From Phallus indusiatus (lineage: Eukaryota > Basidiomycota > Agaricomycetes > Phallales > Phallaceae): a stretch of 64,000 nt of DNA. Position 1 is the stretch's first letter; the number at the start of each line of letters is the position of its first letter. The position numbers and the translations under genes were made by a program. Location of the stretch: NCBI GenBank assembly GCA_027605045.1, contig JAQFWX010000055.1:124001-188000 (forward strand), written 5' to 3'. This document shows positions 11,162-22,088 of this stretch, piece by piece. A model generated the notes under the pieces. The model saw only the letters and a program-made list of their open reading frames with translations, did not search any database and was not told the DNA's origin.

Positions 11162-11895
11162 ATGGAACGTATACCCCATTTTCTAATAGCAGGACTGGGA
11201 AATATTACACATCCCATGACGAGACACAGGTAGAAATTTTGCGAAGTTCCCAACTCATACTCACATGAGTTTTAATGTGATGACTATTATCCTAATTATT
11301 ATCATAGTGTGGGTCACTTGATCATCGACTCCTTGGCCGCTCGATTTGGAGTACGCATGACCTTCAACTCTTCGACGGACTGCTGGGAAGGAACAGCAAT
11401 GATACCAATCGCTTCGACCAAGAAATCCGCCACAAGTATTCCCGTTGAATTCACATTTGCCAAGCCAAGTACAGTCATTTTCATCTTCTATTTTCCTTTT
11501 TTTGTGCTTGTTTGTTTAAGCTGATCTCTAACTTTTGTCCAGAACCATTGATGAACGTCTCCGGCCATGCTGTCATTTCTTCCTTTAGGAAGCATATTTC
11601 CTCGCCTAGTTCCAGCCACCTTATTATCATACATGACTCGTTAGAACACGAGCCTCTTAAGATATCCCCTAAAAATGGCGGTTCCGCTCAGGGTCATAAT
11701 GGGGTCAGGAGTGTCATATCAAGCTTAGGAAATGACAGGTTTCATCGGCTTCGGATAGGCATAGGGAGAGGAAAGGCTGAGGTGGATAGACACGTGCTGG
11801 GCCGTCTTACTAAACCAGAACAATACTTCTGGTCTGTCGAAGGACTCGGTCTTGTCTGGCAGCATATCGAGAAGATAGTTTTAGCCACGATGTGA
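11162..11895 (+). CDS. Peptidyl-tRNA hydrolase (Pth1 family)
   Basis: Three exons (11162-11229, 11308-11468, 11543-11895) give about 193 residues, the size of bacterial-type Pth. The start MERIPHFLIAGLGNITHP and TRHSVGHLIIDSLAARFG match the family's GLGNPG...TRHNVG motifs, with the catalytic His in RHSVGH. Downstream PLMNVSGHAV gives the conserved MN-SG, IIIHDSLEHEP the D-D/E motif, and NGGSAQGHNGVRSV the GGSAGGHNG motif. FHRLRIGIGR closes the core. The enzyme releases tRNA from drop-off peptidyl-tRNA, in mitochondria or cytosol. No clear targeting sequence is visible. Substitutions such as NITHP for NPG are mild and do not touch catalytic residues. Confidence 0.9.
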
Positions 11896-12475
11896 CCCGA
11901 TTATGACTCACGGGTACGTGTATTTTCCAAAAATCAACATGTTTTGGGGAGTTATTTTCATCCGTTTTAATTGTCGTTAGATATAGAAGCAATTACACCG
12001 GTTGCATACGTTTCGCTCCAAGCGTCCGTACCGACCCCTCTTATCTTTCTTCGACACGAACTTTAGTTCTAATTCATTAAGAGGAACCATGAGGATGTTA
12101 GGAGCACGAGATTGGAGCAGTAGGACAAGAAGACTCGCGTATGAGCTCAAAAGACCCTTAGGAGCTCGGTAGGAGACCCGCAGAACACAGGAGCTTGTGA
12201 CCCGAGACCAGCGTGAACCAGCGTGACGAAGCGCGCCGCTGCCAGCACACATCGGGATGCCTCCATTATCATCACGAGGAATGCCTTTATCTTGTGGATA
12301 TCCTATTCATTCCGTTTTCTTTTCCATAAATAATATAACAGCCTAGTCTCCCCATATGGTCCGGATATTTCTTTGAGTGGTTCCACTAGAGTTCTTGCGC
12401 GTACGCCAGTGCTAATAGATTTTATAAATACCCCCATCGAGAGTAAATGAACCGTCAACTCCCCCATTTCTCCTC
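11896..12475. other. Intergenic region upstream of GH92 gene
   Basis: A 580-bp spacer. It should contain the GH92 promoter; a TATA-like ttataaata lies at about 12421-12430, roughly 50 bp before the start codon. No gene was recognised. Confidence 0.5.
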
Positions 12476-15400
12476 ATGGCCTGGCTTGAGTATCTATGCC
12501 TCATTCTTTTTTCGACAACCATTTCTGTCTATGCTCAGCCCAGCCCTGAGCAACAAAAACGAATTTCAGCTGCAATAAAGAATGCTGCCAATAATAAGAC
12601 CATCGACTACACGCAATTCGTTAATCCATTCATTGGTAAAAATGTTGAATGTGTAAACACTACTACATTAGGATCTCACTGTCAATTTATTAGGTACTGA
12701 CAACTTTGGAGATGTTTGTCCCGGGGCCTCTGTCCCTTTCGGCATGGTACGAGATAACTGGATTGAGATTTTTCCTTTCGTGAACCTGTTTTCAAGGCCA
12801 AATTTACGATCGACATGACCGGATATGCTCCCGCAGGATATGTGTTTGACCCGACACAGCAGGTCAGAGGCCTTAGTCCGCTTCATGACAGTGGAACTGG
12901 ATCGTCCCTCGGTGAGCCACTGCAATGGCTTAACATGTTCTCGGAGATTTTCTGAAAAATTGTCAGGCTCGTATGGTAATTTCGAGATAATGCCCATGTT
13001 TTGCCCCGGAGGTTTCGATACCTGCTTGACCAAAGTCGAGGATAGATTACGATTCAGGAAAAACTTGACCGATGGTGGTTACCCCTTTTTTCTTCGCTCC
13101 TCCCCACTAACTGACTAATCTGTGTATGGGTTTAAGATGCTGCTCCTGGTTATTTCACTACTACTCTCAACAATAGCATAAAGCTCGAAGCCACTTCAAC
13201 CCGTCGGGCCGGTTTGGAAAGATTCACCTTTCCCAAGAATTCTCCAAAACCATACTTTGTTTTGGACTTATCAAATGATTTACCAAATAGTCAGAAATAT
13301 TTATTTTATGTTTATGAACATGCTCTAATCTTTTCCGTGCCAATAGGTTTCAGTGGTGGAGTCATGGATATCGACCCAGTTGCAGGCAGAATTACTCTCG
13401 GTGGCCGATGGGAACCAAGGTAAGCCTAGAGTTAATGGCGAAGTCTTTACATCTAATTCCAAAATAGTTTTGGGCCTGGTGATTTTACCTATCAGGTCAG
13501 TATCGATCCGTCTTTTTACAACACGTTAATAACCTCCTTTCAAAGGCCTTTGCATGCTACGATATCTTGGACAATGGGAAACAGGAATTGGATGAATATG
13601 GTGTCTGGATCGCCGATATTTACGATCTCGATGCCAAAGGTGAATAATTTCTGCATTTGTAATATTATAAGACATACGCGGTACTCAACAATTTCAGGCT
13701 TGGGATTGACTCACGTCAACCTTACGAAGAACTTGATCGGTGGCAATCCCTATGAAAGCGGTGCACTCTTTTCGTATGCTAATAACCCAACGGAGATCAA
13801 TATTCGTGTCGGGGTCTCCTTCGTTTCGGTCGAACAAGCCTGTCAGAATGCTGAGACTGAGATTGGAAATGCAACATTTTCCGAAATCAGACAACGTTCG
13901 GTAGATTTATGGAATGAGAAATTGGGAAAAGTTGAAATATCTGTTGGAAATACAAATCCGAACGTTACGGAAATGTTGTACTCCTCTTTATATCGATCTT
14001 TCCTTACCCCAAATAACGCAACCGGTGAGGGCCAAGGTTTGTTCGCCAATACGACCTCGCCATATTTCGACTCCCTTTACTGTTCTTGGGATACGGTAAT
14101 TAAGATTTCCCTTCCGAAGATCAAGCTATTAATTCATGCTTGTCACTGAATTTTTTAGTTCCGGACATTCTATCCTTGGATGTCACTTCATTCACCCCAA
14201 GATTTCGCAGACATAGTTGCTAATTATATCGATGGTTGGCGTAAGAATGGCTGGCTCCCAGAAGTAAATATATCTGTGCTACCTGGCAATGCAAAGGAGA
14301 TTTACTCCTGTTTTTTTAGTGTCGTTCGAATAATTTGCCAGGATGGACCCAAGGAGGAAGTAACGGTGTACCAATTCTGGCCGATTTTGCTGTCAAATAT
14401 CATAACGAAGCTCAAGCTCTGGGAGTCGATCTCGATGAACTTTATTCAGCTCTTGTCACCGATGCGCAGGTTAATCCCCCCGAGTGGAACATTGAAGGTG
14501 CGCTATTGTACAATGATGGATGTTGAATAAAGACATTGAATAACTTTCCAATGTGCAGGAAGACAAGTAAACGTGCTGAAGTACGTTATTTATTGTTTAT
14601 TGATTCTTTTGGCTGTGTTGACATGGTTTGCAGGGAATACGGTTTCATTCCGGCAAATGTCTTGGATACTAGCAGTACCGGAATGCAAACTCGTGAAGGG
14701 AGCAGGACTCTTGAGGTGACCACTTAACTGGTTAAATGTCCTTAATTATTCACGTAATTCTCCTCTGAAAGTACTCTTTCAATGATTTTGGTGTCCGTCA
14801 AGTGGCTCAGCTTCTAGGCAAAACTGCGGACGAAGCCGACTATGCAAACAGAGTATGTATCCATTAAATCTAATTCAGAATCTCTACTCATATTTGAACT
14901 TTTAGTCTTTGGTAAATGCATTAAAGATGTTTATAGATTGTATCCGAATCTGTCTCTAGTTTTATCGTAATGTCTGGGATCCGGACGTGACCAGCGATGG
15001 TTTCAAAGGTACGACCTTTCTTCAAGAATATTTATCTTTGAAGATATTTACACTTTCAGGTTTTATGCAAAAACGTTTCCCTAACGGAACATTCGACAAC
15101 ACGAATCCAATTGATTGTTCACCACTCGATCCTGACGAGAATCGAGAGTGTTCCTTAACCAGGGATAACACTGTTGGATTTTATGAGAGGTATGTTCAAC
15201 CCTTCTTCATAAGGACAGAAGTAATACCTTACTATTTACTATCTCATAAGTTCTTCATGGGAATATTCGTTCTTTGCACCTCATGATGTTGCTCATTTGA
15301 TTGATCTAATGGGCGGTGATGTCAGCTATAATCTCAATTTATACCTATCTCCCAAAGTGTACTCATTGAAAAATAGGCGACATTCGTCTCACGTGCAAAT

Positions 15401-16168
15401 CACTTCTTCAAGGTAAGTTAGCTAGTCAATGAATAATTCGTTTGAGCAACTGTTATACAGAAAGGCTATTTCGCTCCCGGGAACGAGCCTTCCTTCCAGG
15501 TAGGTTTGCTCGTAGTTAAAACTAGATATTTCAATAGCTTATTCTGCCTCACAGACCCCCGTTATATATCATTATGCGGATCAACCTGCAAGTTCTATAG
15601 AACAAGTACGAGACGTCGTGTTTACGAACTTTGGAATAGGTAAGGCAGCATTATGGCATGAAGATTGACTTTTATGATGACTGTGCATACATATAGAACC
15701 CGCCGGTCTTCCAGGAAACGATGATCAGTGTGCCATGGGCACTTGGCTCATTTTCCATCTCTTAGGCTTATACCCTGGTAAGTACCGTTGCATTCTCCCA
15801 TACCTCGAAATGTTTACCAAGTGACTCTCATAGTTCCCTCGACAACACAGTATTTAGTGTTGAGTCCCTTCTTACCTACTTACACCATCCACAATTCTGT
15901 ATTGGGCGTATCGACCACGGTTAATGTCGAAGGCTTCGATCCACAAAGTGTGGCTCAGACAATTCCTTCTGGAGCCTCGGCATACGTGAAGTCAGTCCTA
16001 GTCAACGGAGTACCAACCGAATCCAACTGTCACTTCGATTTCTATGATACTTTCCGTATCGGAGGCAATATCACCATCCAACTGACTAGCAACAAGGCCG
16101 AAGCGAACAATTGCGGTGGATCGTTGCCGGATTCTCTATCGACAGGGGGTTGGGCTCAGGCCCGATAG
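12476..16168 (+). CDS. Secreted GH92 alpha-1,2-mannosidase
   Basis: Starts MAWLEYLCLILFSTTISVYA, a clear signal peptide, then Q. About fifteen short introns were joined. The mature protein begins with the GH92 opening: FVNPFIG, TDNFGDVCPGASVPFGM, AGYVFDPTQQVRGLSPLHDSGTG, SYGNFEIMP. Later landmarks are YSSLYRSFLTPN, SLYCSWDTFRTFYPW, LPGWTQGGSNGVPILADFAVKY, TLEYSFNDFGV, and the catalytic-region EPAGLPGNDDQCAMGTW followed by FHLLGLYPV. Near 15310 the donor GAT|GTCAGC gives LMGGD|ATFVSRANHFF. Many N-x-S/T sequons are present. GH92 enzymes are calcium-dependent exo-mannosidases that trim alpha-1,2-linked mannose; secreted fungal forms act on glycoproteins or cell-wall mannan. The C-terminus ends SLSTGGWAQAR with no GPI signal. 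Confidence 0.92.
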
Positions 16169-16709
16169 CGCTGCTCCCCTTCTTTCTCGAGTCTGACTTG
16201 ATGTTTTTAATTGTAATATACGTAGAAATTTGTTTTGAACATAAGTACATACATAGTCCAAACCACATGGAAAAATGTGAACAATGTTGGGATGACACCA
16301 CGAGCTCGGGGATTTTCCTCCTTAAGCTGAATTTGTGCGAACTGCCCTTGACGACAGCTCCTCCATCTACACAGGGTCAGTAAAGGCAACCGGCGGGCTC
16401 GTGACAATTCTGTCTCGACTTTTGGTGAATGTTTCATGGATTTATGATTAAAGAAGTCGAATAACGAGTCTCTTAACTATGTCATATGTCACTGACTTTC
16501 CTCAGAAAGAAAAATTGAACAAACCACCTTTTCATCCACTCATCGGTTTGAATGTTTTAGGCTTTCGGCCCTGTTCTATAAATTTGAGATTGATGTACTG
16601 ATTCCCGAACAAACCGGATGTATCTTATGGATCTCGTTTTTTCTTTGGCAGAGAAATATTTAAGAGAGTCTGGCCGCACCTGCACAAAAATCTCCTCTTC
16701 TCAGACAAC
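16169..16709. other. Intergenic region before the small secreted peptide gene
   Basis: A 541-bp stretch. At about 16653-16663 there is an AT-rich TATA-like atatttaaga, and a pyrimidine-rich tract lies directly before the ATG at 16710, both typical of an expressed fungal promoter. No other gene was seen. Confidence 0.45.
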
Positions 16710-16895
16710 ATGCAACTTAAAACTCTTACCCTCTTGATTCTCTCGGTCTTTGCCTACTCTGCGTTCGCGCACCAGAAGGCTCGTCAAAATGGCGAGCACG
16801 CTGCCCGGGGCGTTCTTCAGCCCTCAAAAGTTTTCACTATTGAACCAGTCAAGACTTCCTTGGCCCAGGTGAAGCGTGTACTTGCTCCTCTATAA
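16710..16895 (+). CDS. Small secreted peptide, 61 residues, unknown
   Basis: A single-exon frame coding 61 residues. The first 20 (MQLKTLTLLILSVFAYSAFA) form a convincing signal peptide with an A-x-A cleavage site before HQKARQNG. The mature part is about 41 residues, basic, with no Cys. Near its end is a Lys-Arg pair (QVKR, then VLAPL) that could serve as a Kex2 site. An upstream TATA-like box and CT-rich leader support expression. There is no CaaX end, so it is not a mating pheromone precursor. A GTGAAG following CAG near 16868 could act as a donor and extend the protein; no good downstream exon was found. I do not recognise the family. Confidence 0.5.
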   Translation: MQLKTLTLLILSVFAYSAFAHQKARQNGEHAARGVLQPSKVFTIEPVKTSLAQVKRVLAPL

Positions 16896-17555
16896 CCAAA
16901 TATTCACTGACAAGCTCCGATAGTCTTGAATAATCAAGTTTCGGAATTTTGGGAGGTGATATTGATCCGAAATTCTTTTAAAAATTGTGTTGCTCTTTTA
17001 CGTGCTTGTTCAATGAAGGAAATTCTGGGTAGATCTAGATAATACTTCTATTTGTTCGGCTTCGAAAACAGGATGGTTAAATTTTATGTTTGTTGATTTT
17101 ATAATGTCAATCGAATTAGTAATTTGAAGCTCAAACTTGGTTTGAGAAGCGGCTCGGATGAGTTAACGTTGGAGAAACGCGGGTCAAAAACCTGTGACTC
17201 GGAATGTGACAGGGCATATTTGTCATCGAGGAAGCCGCATCGACGCGTTGTACTCTGCCAGTGGCGCAATTCCCATCCATAACTTTTGATTCGTCATTTT
17301 CTCAAGACTTCAGTCGTTTGAACACGTATTCTCAATCTTTTGACAACAGGCTCTCTTCATGATCAGGTCGATAAATACACCCCTTCTCAAGGAATGGTAA
17401 TTACTATCGAAATCTTCTTATTCTTTGGTTATAATTTGACTCACCTGGATATCTTTTGCTTTTCTGGTAGGACGGTGACACGGGTCTCAAAGTCGGCTTC
17501 TACTCCCGCACATTCGTTTTCAAGATGCAAGCATTATTCCAATATACCTTTCATC
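16896..17555. other. Intergenic region before LETM1-like gene
   Basis: A 660-bp AT-rich spacer. A possible 5'-leader intron (GTAATT at about 17397 to an acceptor near 17470) lies just before the LETM1-like start. No separate gene is supported. Confidence 0.4.
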
Positions 17556-18889
17556 ATGGATAACTCGTCAAGAAGTTATCTTCTGGTCTCGGTGCCTTCA
17601 CGCAGCCACTCGGGTATCTTGCGATCCCGCCGACGCTATTCAACCTTCCCAGAGCAACAAAGAAAAGTTAAACAAGGCGATGGATTACCTCCAACTGGTA
17701 CACCTCAATTTAGTAAACCTAAGGTTGATTTGCGACCTGCTCCGAAGAAAGTTATTAAAGAAGCTCGGACCTCAAGTCCGCCACCACCACAGAACTCAGT
17801 CGTCCCGCAGTCTCAGTCCGCACCAGATTCTTCAAGTCTCACCAATACGGAGTCGATTCAGCAGTCATCTGAACATCTTGGAGCTATTGAATCCACCAAA
17901 TATGATTTCAACGACGCGGTCAGGAGGGGCGTTTTCAAACCACCACCAGAAGGGGCGTCCAAACCAGCGGTTCTGTGGCACAATCTCAAGCAGTATTTCT
18001 GGTTCTATTATGGTGGTTTGAAGTTAGTTTTGGTCACCCATCGAAATCAAGTCGGAGCTATAAAAAACCGGATAAGGGAAGCCAAAGCAAAAGGGGAAGA
18101 TGTGTCTATGACCAGGTCCGAAACACGTTTTGTGCGGCAATACAAGCGGGATCTATTGAAGTATGTATCTTCAACGACGTTTTATACTCAAAAAGCTTAC
18201 TTTTTATACTATCGGTGTTAAAGATTACTACCTTTTGTCCTTACCCTTGCTGTTCTTGAAGAAGCGATTCCCTTCATCGTCCTTTACGCGCCAGGTCTAT
18301 TACCATCCACATGCCTTCTCCCCAGTCAACGTGAAAGGATCGAAGCCAAGAGACGGACAAAGCAGCGTTCACATATGGCGATTCTTAAATCACAACTTGA
18401 CAAACTACAACCAATCTCCACGCTTTCACAGAGAGGCGTCTCTTCATTGTCGTCAGAATTGTCACAGGGTGTTGCAGGGTACGATAGTATATGAGTCTCT
18501 GTGTTTAGACCTTTCGCTGAAAAAATATGGATATACAGGATTCTTGCAAGATGGACATATGGGCCATCGTTTTTCCAGCATAACATAATATCTCGACATC
18601 TTAGGTATATTGCAGAGGATGATACCCTTCTTTCGCGAGAGAACAACGGGGCATCTTTACAAGACGGAGAGCTAACGGAAGCTTTGGAAGAGCGTGGCAT
18701 GTAAGCTTCAACTGGACATTGAGTTCCATGTATATCCGACTAATTCGATGTAGGACTTGGGGATCTTCTTTATCTCGTCAGGAGAAGTTAGCTATGTTGC
18801 AGTGGTGGCTAAAGGGGGCTCAAGATGAAAGCTCCCGATTACAACTTGTGTTACAGTTTGTTAAGGATGCGAAGATTGCTTCGTCATGA
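17556..18889 (+). CDS. LETM1-like ribosome-binding-domain mitochondrial protein
   Basis: Start chosen at 17556 (MDNSSRSYLLVSVPSRSH), which gives a basic Ser/Arg-rich presequence suited to mitochondrial import; an in-frame ATG at 17395 would add a hydrophobic stretch without homology. A Pro/Ser/Gln-rich linker is followed by YDFNDAVRRGVF, FWFYYGGLKLVLVTHR and ETRFVRQYKRDLLK. The membrane segment is LLPFVLTLAVLEEAIPFIVL, then APGLLPSTC, the LETM1 core. The C-terminal part, ISRHLRYIAEDDTLLSRE plus LTEALEERGMTWGSSLSRQEK and LQWWL, matches the LETM1 ribosome-binding-like domain. The protein is shorter than canonical LETM1/Mdm38 and has no EF-hand or long coiled coil, so it resembles LETMD1-type members. 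The likely role is in the inner membrane. Convergent with SNF8, 55 bp apart. Confidence 0.82.
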
Positions 18890-18944
18890 TGATTATGTTA
18901 CAGTATAGGATAATGTATATAATACGGAGAAATAAATAATACAA

Positions 18945-19697
18945 TCACTCTTCCCAACTTAACGCGGAGGGGAACCAATACACTCTTCCCTTTGGATCTT
19001 GTTCATCCACCCAACAAAGGCCATCTCTAAACAACATGTTTTCCAACACAGCCCGTGCTCGCCCATACTGCCATCCTCTAGAGTCAACAAGCAACTGTTC
19101 AGTCACTTTGCCACCAACGTCGGACTGTTGAGCAATGCCAAGAACGACGGCCCCATCACTATCAAGCTCTTTCACAACACTGCGGATCATCTTACGTCCT
19201 CCAACGTCCACAATTTCATATCCAGCTCCCAGAGGTTTCAAAGTTTTGATACTCTGAACAACGTCCTCCTCGGTGACCTTCCCATTTCCACCACGTAACT
19301 TCATCAAAAGCCGTAGTAATTCGCCCATTTCAATCATGCCGCCATTGCGTTCTCTCGTGCTAACGCAGATATCCACAATCTGGACACCGAGTTCATACTG
19401 CCAATCGCCAACCACACCGAGAATTTCAGTCCACCAACCGCCGCGTTTTGGGCCTGCAAGGGGATCTACGCCAATTTCTGCGCACATCTTTTGAAATTGA
19501 TGACGAAATGGTGGGTCTTTGAGTATTTGTTGGCGATGTTCGATAGCAAAGCGCGATAGCTGTGCGCGGAAGTGATCCAGCTGTGAATGCAAGTTGGCAA
19601 TCTGCGTTGCATTGAGGGTGTTCGATAGCTCCGTATACGATGTAAGTGATTGTGTGTGGCGTTCAAACGCAGCTAGCCCGGGTCCTCGTCGCTGCAT
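18945..19697 (-). CDS. ESCRT-II subunit SNF8/VPS22 (EAP30)
   Basis: One uninterrupted exon, unusual in this window. Start at 19697 (MQRRGPGLAAFERH) fits orthologues, which open M-x-RRG-GL; an ATG four codons upstream (19709) is possible. It encodes about 250 residues. It has an N-terminal helical hairpin (TQIANLHSQLDHFRAQL), FRHQFQKMCAEIGVDPLA, then tandem winged-helix domains with LGVQIVDICVSTRERNGG, EDVVQSIKTLKPLGAGYEIV and a C-terminal RAVLENMLFRDGLCWVDEQ followed by YWFPS. SNF8 forms ESCRT-II with VPS25 and VPS36, sorting ubiquitinated cargo into multivesicular bodies. The gene is divergent from the next one with about 90 bp between likely start codons. Confidence 0.92.
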   Translation of the reverse strand: MQRRGPGLAAFERHTQSLTSYTELSNTLNATQIANLHSQLDHFRAQLSRFAIEHRQQILKDPPFRHQFQKMCAEIGVDPLAGPKRGGWWTEILGVVGDWQYELGVQIVDICVSTRERNGGMIEMGELLRLLMKLRGGNGKVTEEDVVQSIKTLKPLGAGYEIVDVGGRKMIRSVVKELDSDGAVVLGIAQQSDVGGKVTEQLLVDSRGWQYGRARAVLENMLFRDGLCWVDEQDPKGRVYWFPSALSWEE

Positions 19698-19786
19698 GAT
19701 GTGCTGCAAAGGAGCATGAGCGGATGCTGACCAAGCCAGACGGCCCAGACCACCGACTCGGACGTCGCGTCACGACAATTCTACTG

Positions 19787-21998
19787 ATGAATACACCCAA
19801 CTTGAATATGTCATGGAATTCCCAGTCGTCATCAGGTGCTCAAGGACCGCAAAGTCAATACATCAATCAAAACGAAATACAAAGTATGGCAGCCGCATTC
19901 TTCAATGCCGTCGACAAAATACTCGGCGAACTGACGAATTTACGATTTCAATACGAACGGTTGGAAATGAGGTGTAAGCATATAGAAGAGCGGCTCGACC
20001 CACAACAGTATATATCGTTATATATTGTCAGAATGCTTGTGATATCTGACTTGTTCTCTCACAGTAGTCAACATATATCTTCAGCACCCAGAGACTTGGC
20101 TTCTCAATTTGGCTGGCCTACCTCTTTCGGGAGCACACCCGCACCAGTATCAGCACCAGCACCAGTATCAGCACCAGTATCAGCACCAGCACCAGCACCA
20201 GCACCAGCACCAGATTTAACACCAATCCCGGCTTCAACTTCGACCCCAGTGCCAGTGCCAGCACCAGATTTAGCACCAATTCCAGCTTCAACTTCGGCCC
20301 CAACACCAGCACCAGCACTTTCGCGCCCTTTCGTTCTGTTTCGAGCCAAACCAGCATCTGAAAGGAATATTCGTCCAGAAAATTATCCGGTTGCGGTACT
20401 GTGGACATTGCGCGATGCTTGGGACGACCCGCTTGCCGAAATAACTGTCGAAGGCAGGTATCGGCCAAACATGCGCAAGTGTCTTCGAAATGAGGATGGT
20501 GCGCTACTCACAGACGAGCAATGGTCCAGCGTCCGCGCATCTACATTCAATGTCTACCGGGAGCACTTGCTACCAATTGCGAATCGTCACCTACCTTCCG
20601 ACAGGTCTGTGTTCTCCAAGACCTTTTGGATAAACCATTACGGAGACGAATGGGACAAAGCCATTGCTGAGCTGGAACGGCGCGAGCCCCTGTTGCGGTT
20701 ATGTTCCCAAAATTGGAAGGCGGAACACACTTTGTGTCGGAAGCTCGAGGCCGCAGCTCGTAGTAATATGCGAGTCAGGGGCACCGGGAAAAGCAAAGCG
20801 AGCGCAGATGCGGATGTAGGACATGATAATGGTGGAAGAGTGGACGAAGAGGACGAAGAAGAAGAAATTTCTGCTATCGCAAAGGCCAAACACCCTGCAG
20901 ATTCTGTGGAGGAATCGTCAGTGCGTCCGCTCAAAAAGAAAAAGACAACACATACTCCTTCTGATCGTGCGCGACCTTTTTTGTCTCACAAATTTCATGC
21001 CTAACATTATCGTGTTACAGAATCCGTAAATCAGCAGGATTCCGCACACGTCGAACCCCAGCAATCGTCGGTGTCTTTGGGCCCTTCCTCTCCCATCGCT
21101 GGTGATGTCTTCCTTGATGCCAGCTATATAAAAGTTGAACCTACTTATGAAGCCTTACACCGTGCGTTTTTTTGCTCTTCTTTTTTTCATCTTCGCCGTC
21201 AGTACTCATCTTTTCTCTCGTCTTGTCTCGTCATAGACACTTTTTCTGCGGACCCATTCAGCAGTATCACCCATTCGCTGGATCTTCTTGAAGCATTGAA
21301 AAATTTACCGGCTTCGAGGTGCAAACCTTCGCCTGCATTGCAAGAGTTCCTAAATACAATTGAAACCGCTAATCCATACGCCTTGGACCTGGGCGAAGAC
21401 GACATAAACGCATCTTGGGGGCATGGCCATTTTCGCAGCGGCATCCTGGGTCTCAGTGATCTCTCATGCACATGGCCCGCCACCTGGACTGATATAGGCA
21501 GTCGTGAAACTGCCTACCGAGTACTTGCCGCCACTGTTCGGACCTGTCTTATCTCCAGGATGTTATGTTTCAAGCGGCATATCGATGCCTCCACATTTTT
21601 AGCTGATTTGTATCTTTCAAAGATAGTGAAACGTCTTTGGGAACAAGTTCAAATTTATCAAAAGCAAATTGTAACTTTTCGATCATCTGTTATAGTTGAG
21701 TTTACCGATTGATTTTTGTGACAAGGTATCCCCATCGTCTCATAACAGTCGGTTTCACGCGGTTGAAAATGCGATTCCTAAAGTGACTTCAACCCGGCGT
21801 CGAGTAAGCGGACAATCACTTCATTTTGTTGCGAACTACGTCTCAAGTTTCACCCAAGCGTGCTTTAGCAAAATAGAAATTCGTCTTCGACGACTAATCT
21901 CATTTGCACTTAATTACCCCGAACCTTGTTTCTCTTCAACATCCGCCAACAATTACATATTCGAGTTGTTTTCATATACTACAGTAAGATACTATTAA
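19787..21998 (+). CDS. Uncharacterised protein with Ala-Pro repeat region
   Basis: Start taken at 19787 (MNTPNLNMSWNSQSSSG); an in-frame ATG at 19724 would lie within 30 bp of the SNF8 start. A helical N-terminus (EIQSMAAAFFNAVDKILGEL) is followed by a repeat region of SAPAPVSAPV and IPASTS units. A conserved-looking globular part has NYPVAVLWTLRDAWDD, FSKTFWINHYGDEWDKAI and LCRKLEAAARSNMR. An Asp/Glu stretch and a basic KKKKT cluster (possible nuclear signal) come next. Later exons encode DTFSADPFSSITHSLDLL and ASWGHGHFRSGILGL up to RLWEQVQIYQKQ. The final exon to 21998 is uncertain. I do not recognise the family; charge pattern and basic cluster suggest a nuclear protein. The block at 48.27 kb shares its W-E-x-V-Q-I-Y motif. 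Confidence 0.6.
20137..20320. repeat. GCACCA-type coding minisatellite
   Basis: About 180 bp of imperfect short units based on agcaccagcaccag / gtatcagcaccag, with a longer unit (agcaccagatttaacaccaatcccggcttcaacttc) repeated nearly intact. It codes the APAPVSAP and LxPIPASTS repeats. The opposite strand is also open here only because of the repeat. Confidence 0.85.
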
Positions 21999-22088
21999 TT
22001 AAAAATAGTGCATGATACAAGCAAGAGGTGCTACAAATGAAAGAAGACAAATCATTAACGAAGTTCATTTTCTTTTGCCGCTCCAGTT

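Noticed and set aside
17340..17555. Upstream extension of the LETM1-like protein from ATG 17395
   Set aside because: Adds a hydrophobic stretch without homology and crosses a likely 5'-leader intron; the start at 17556 gives a better mitochondrial presequence.
20104..20468. Open frames on the minus strand across the Ala-Pro repeat
   Set aside because: They are open only because the short repeat lacks stops in several frames; composition is pure repeat and the plus-strand gene has non-repeat domains.
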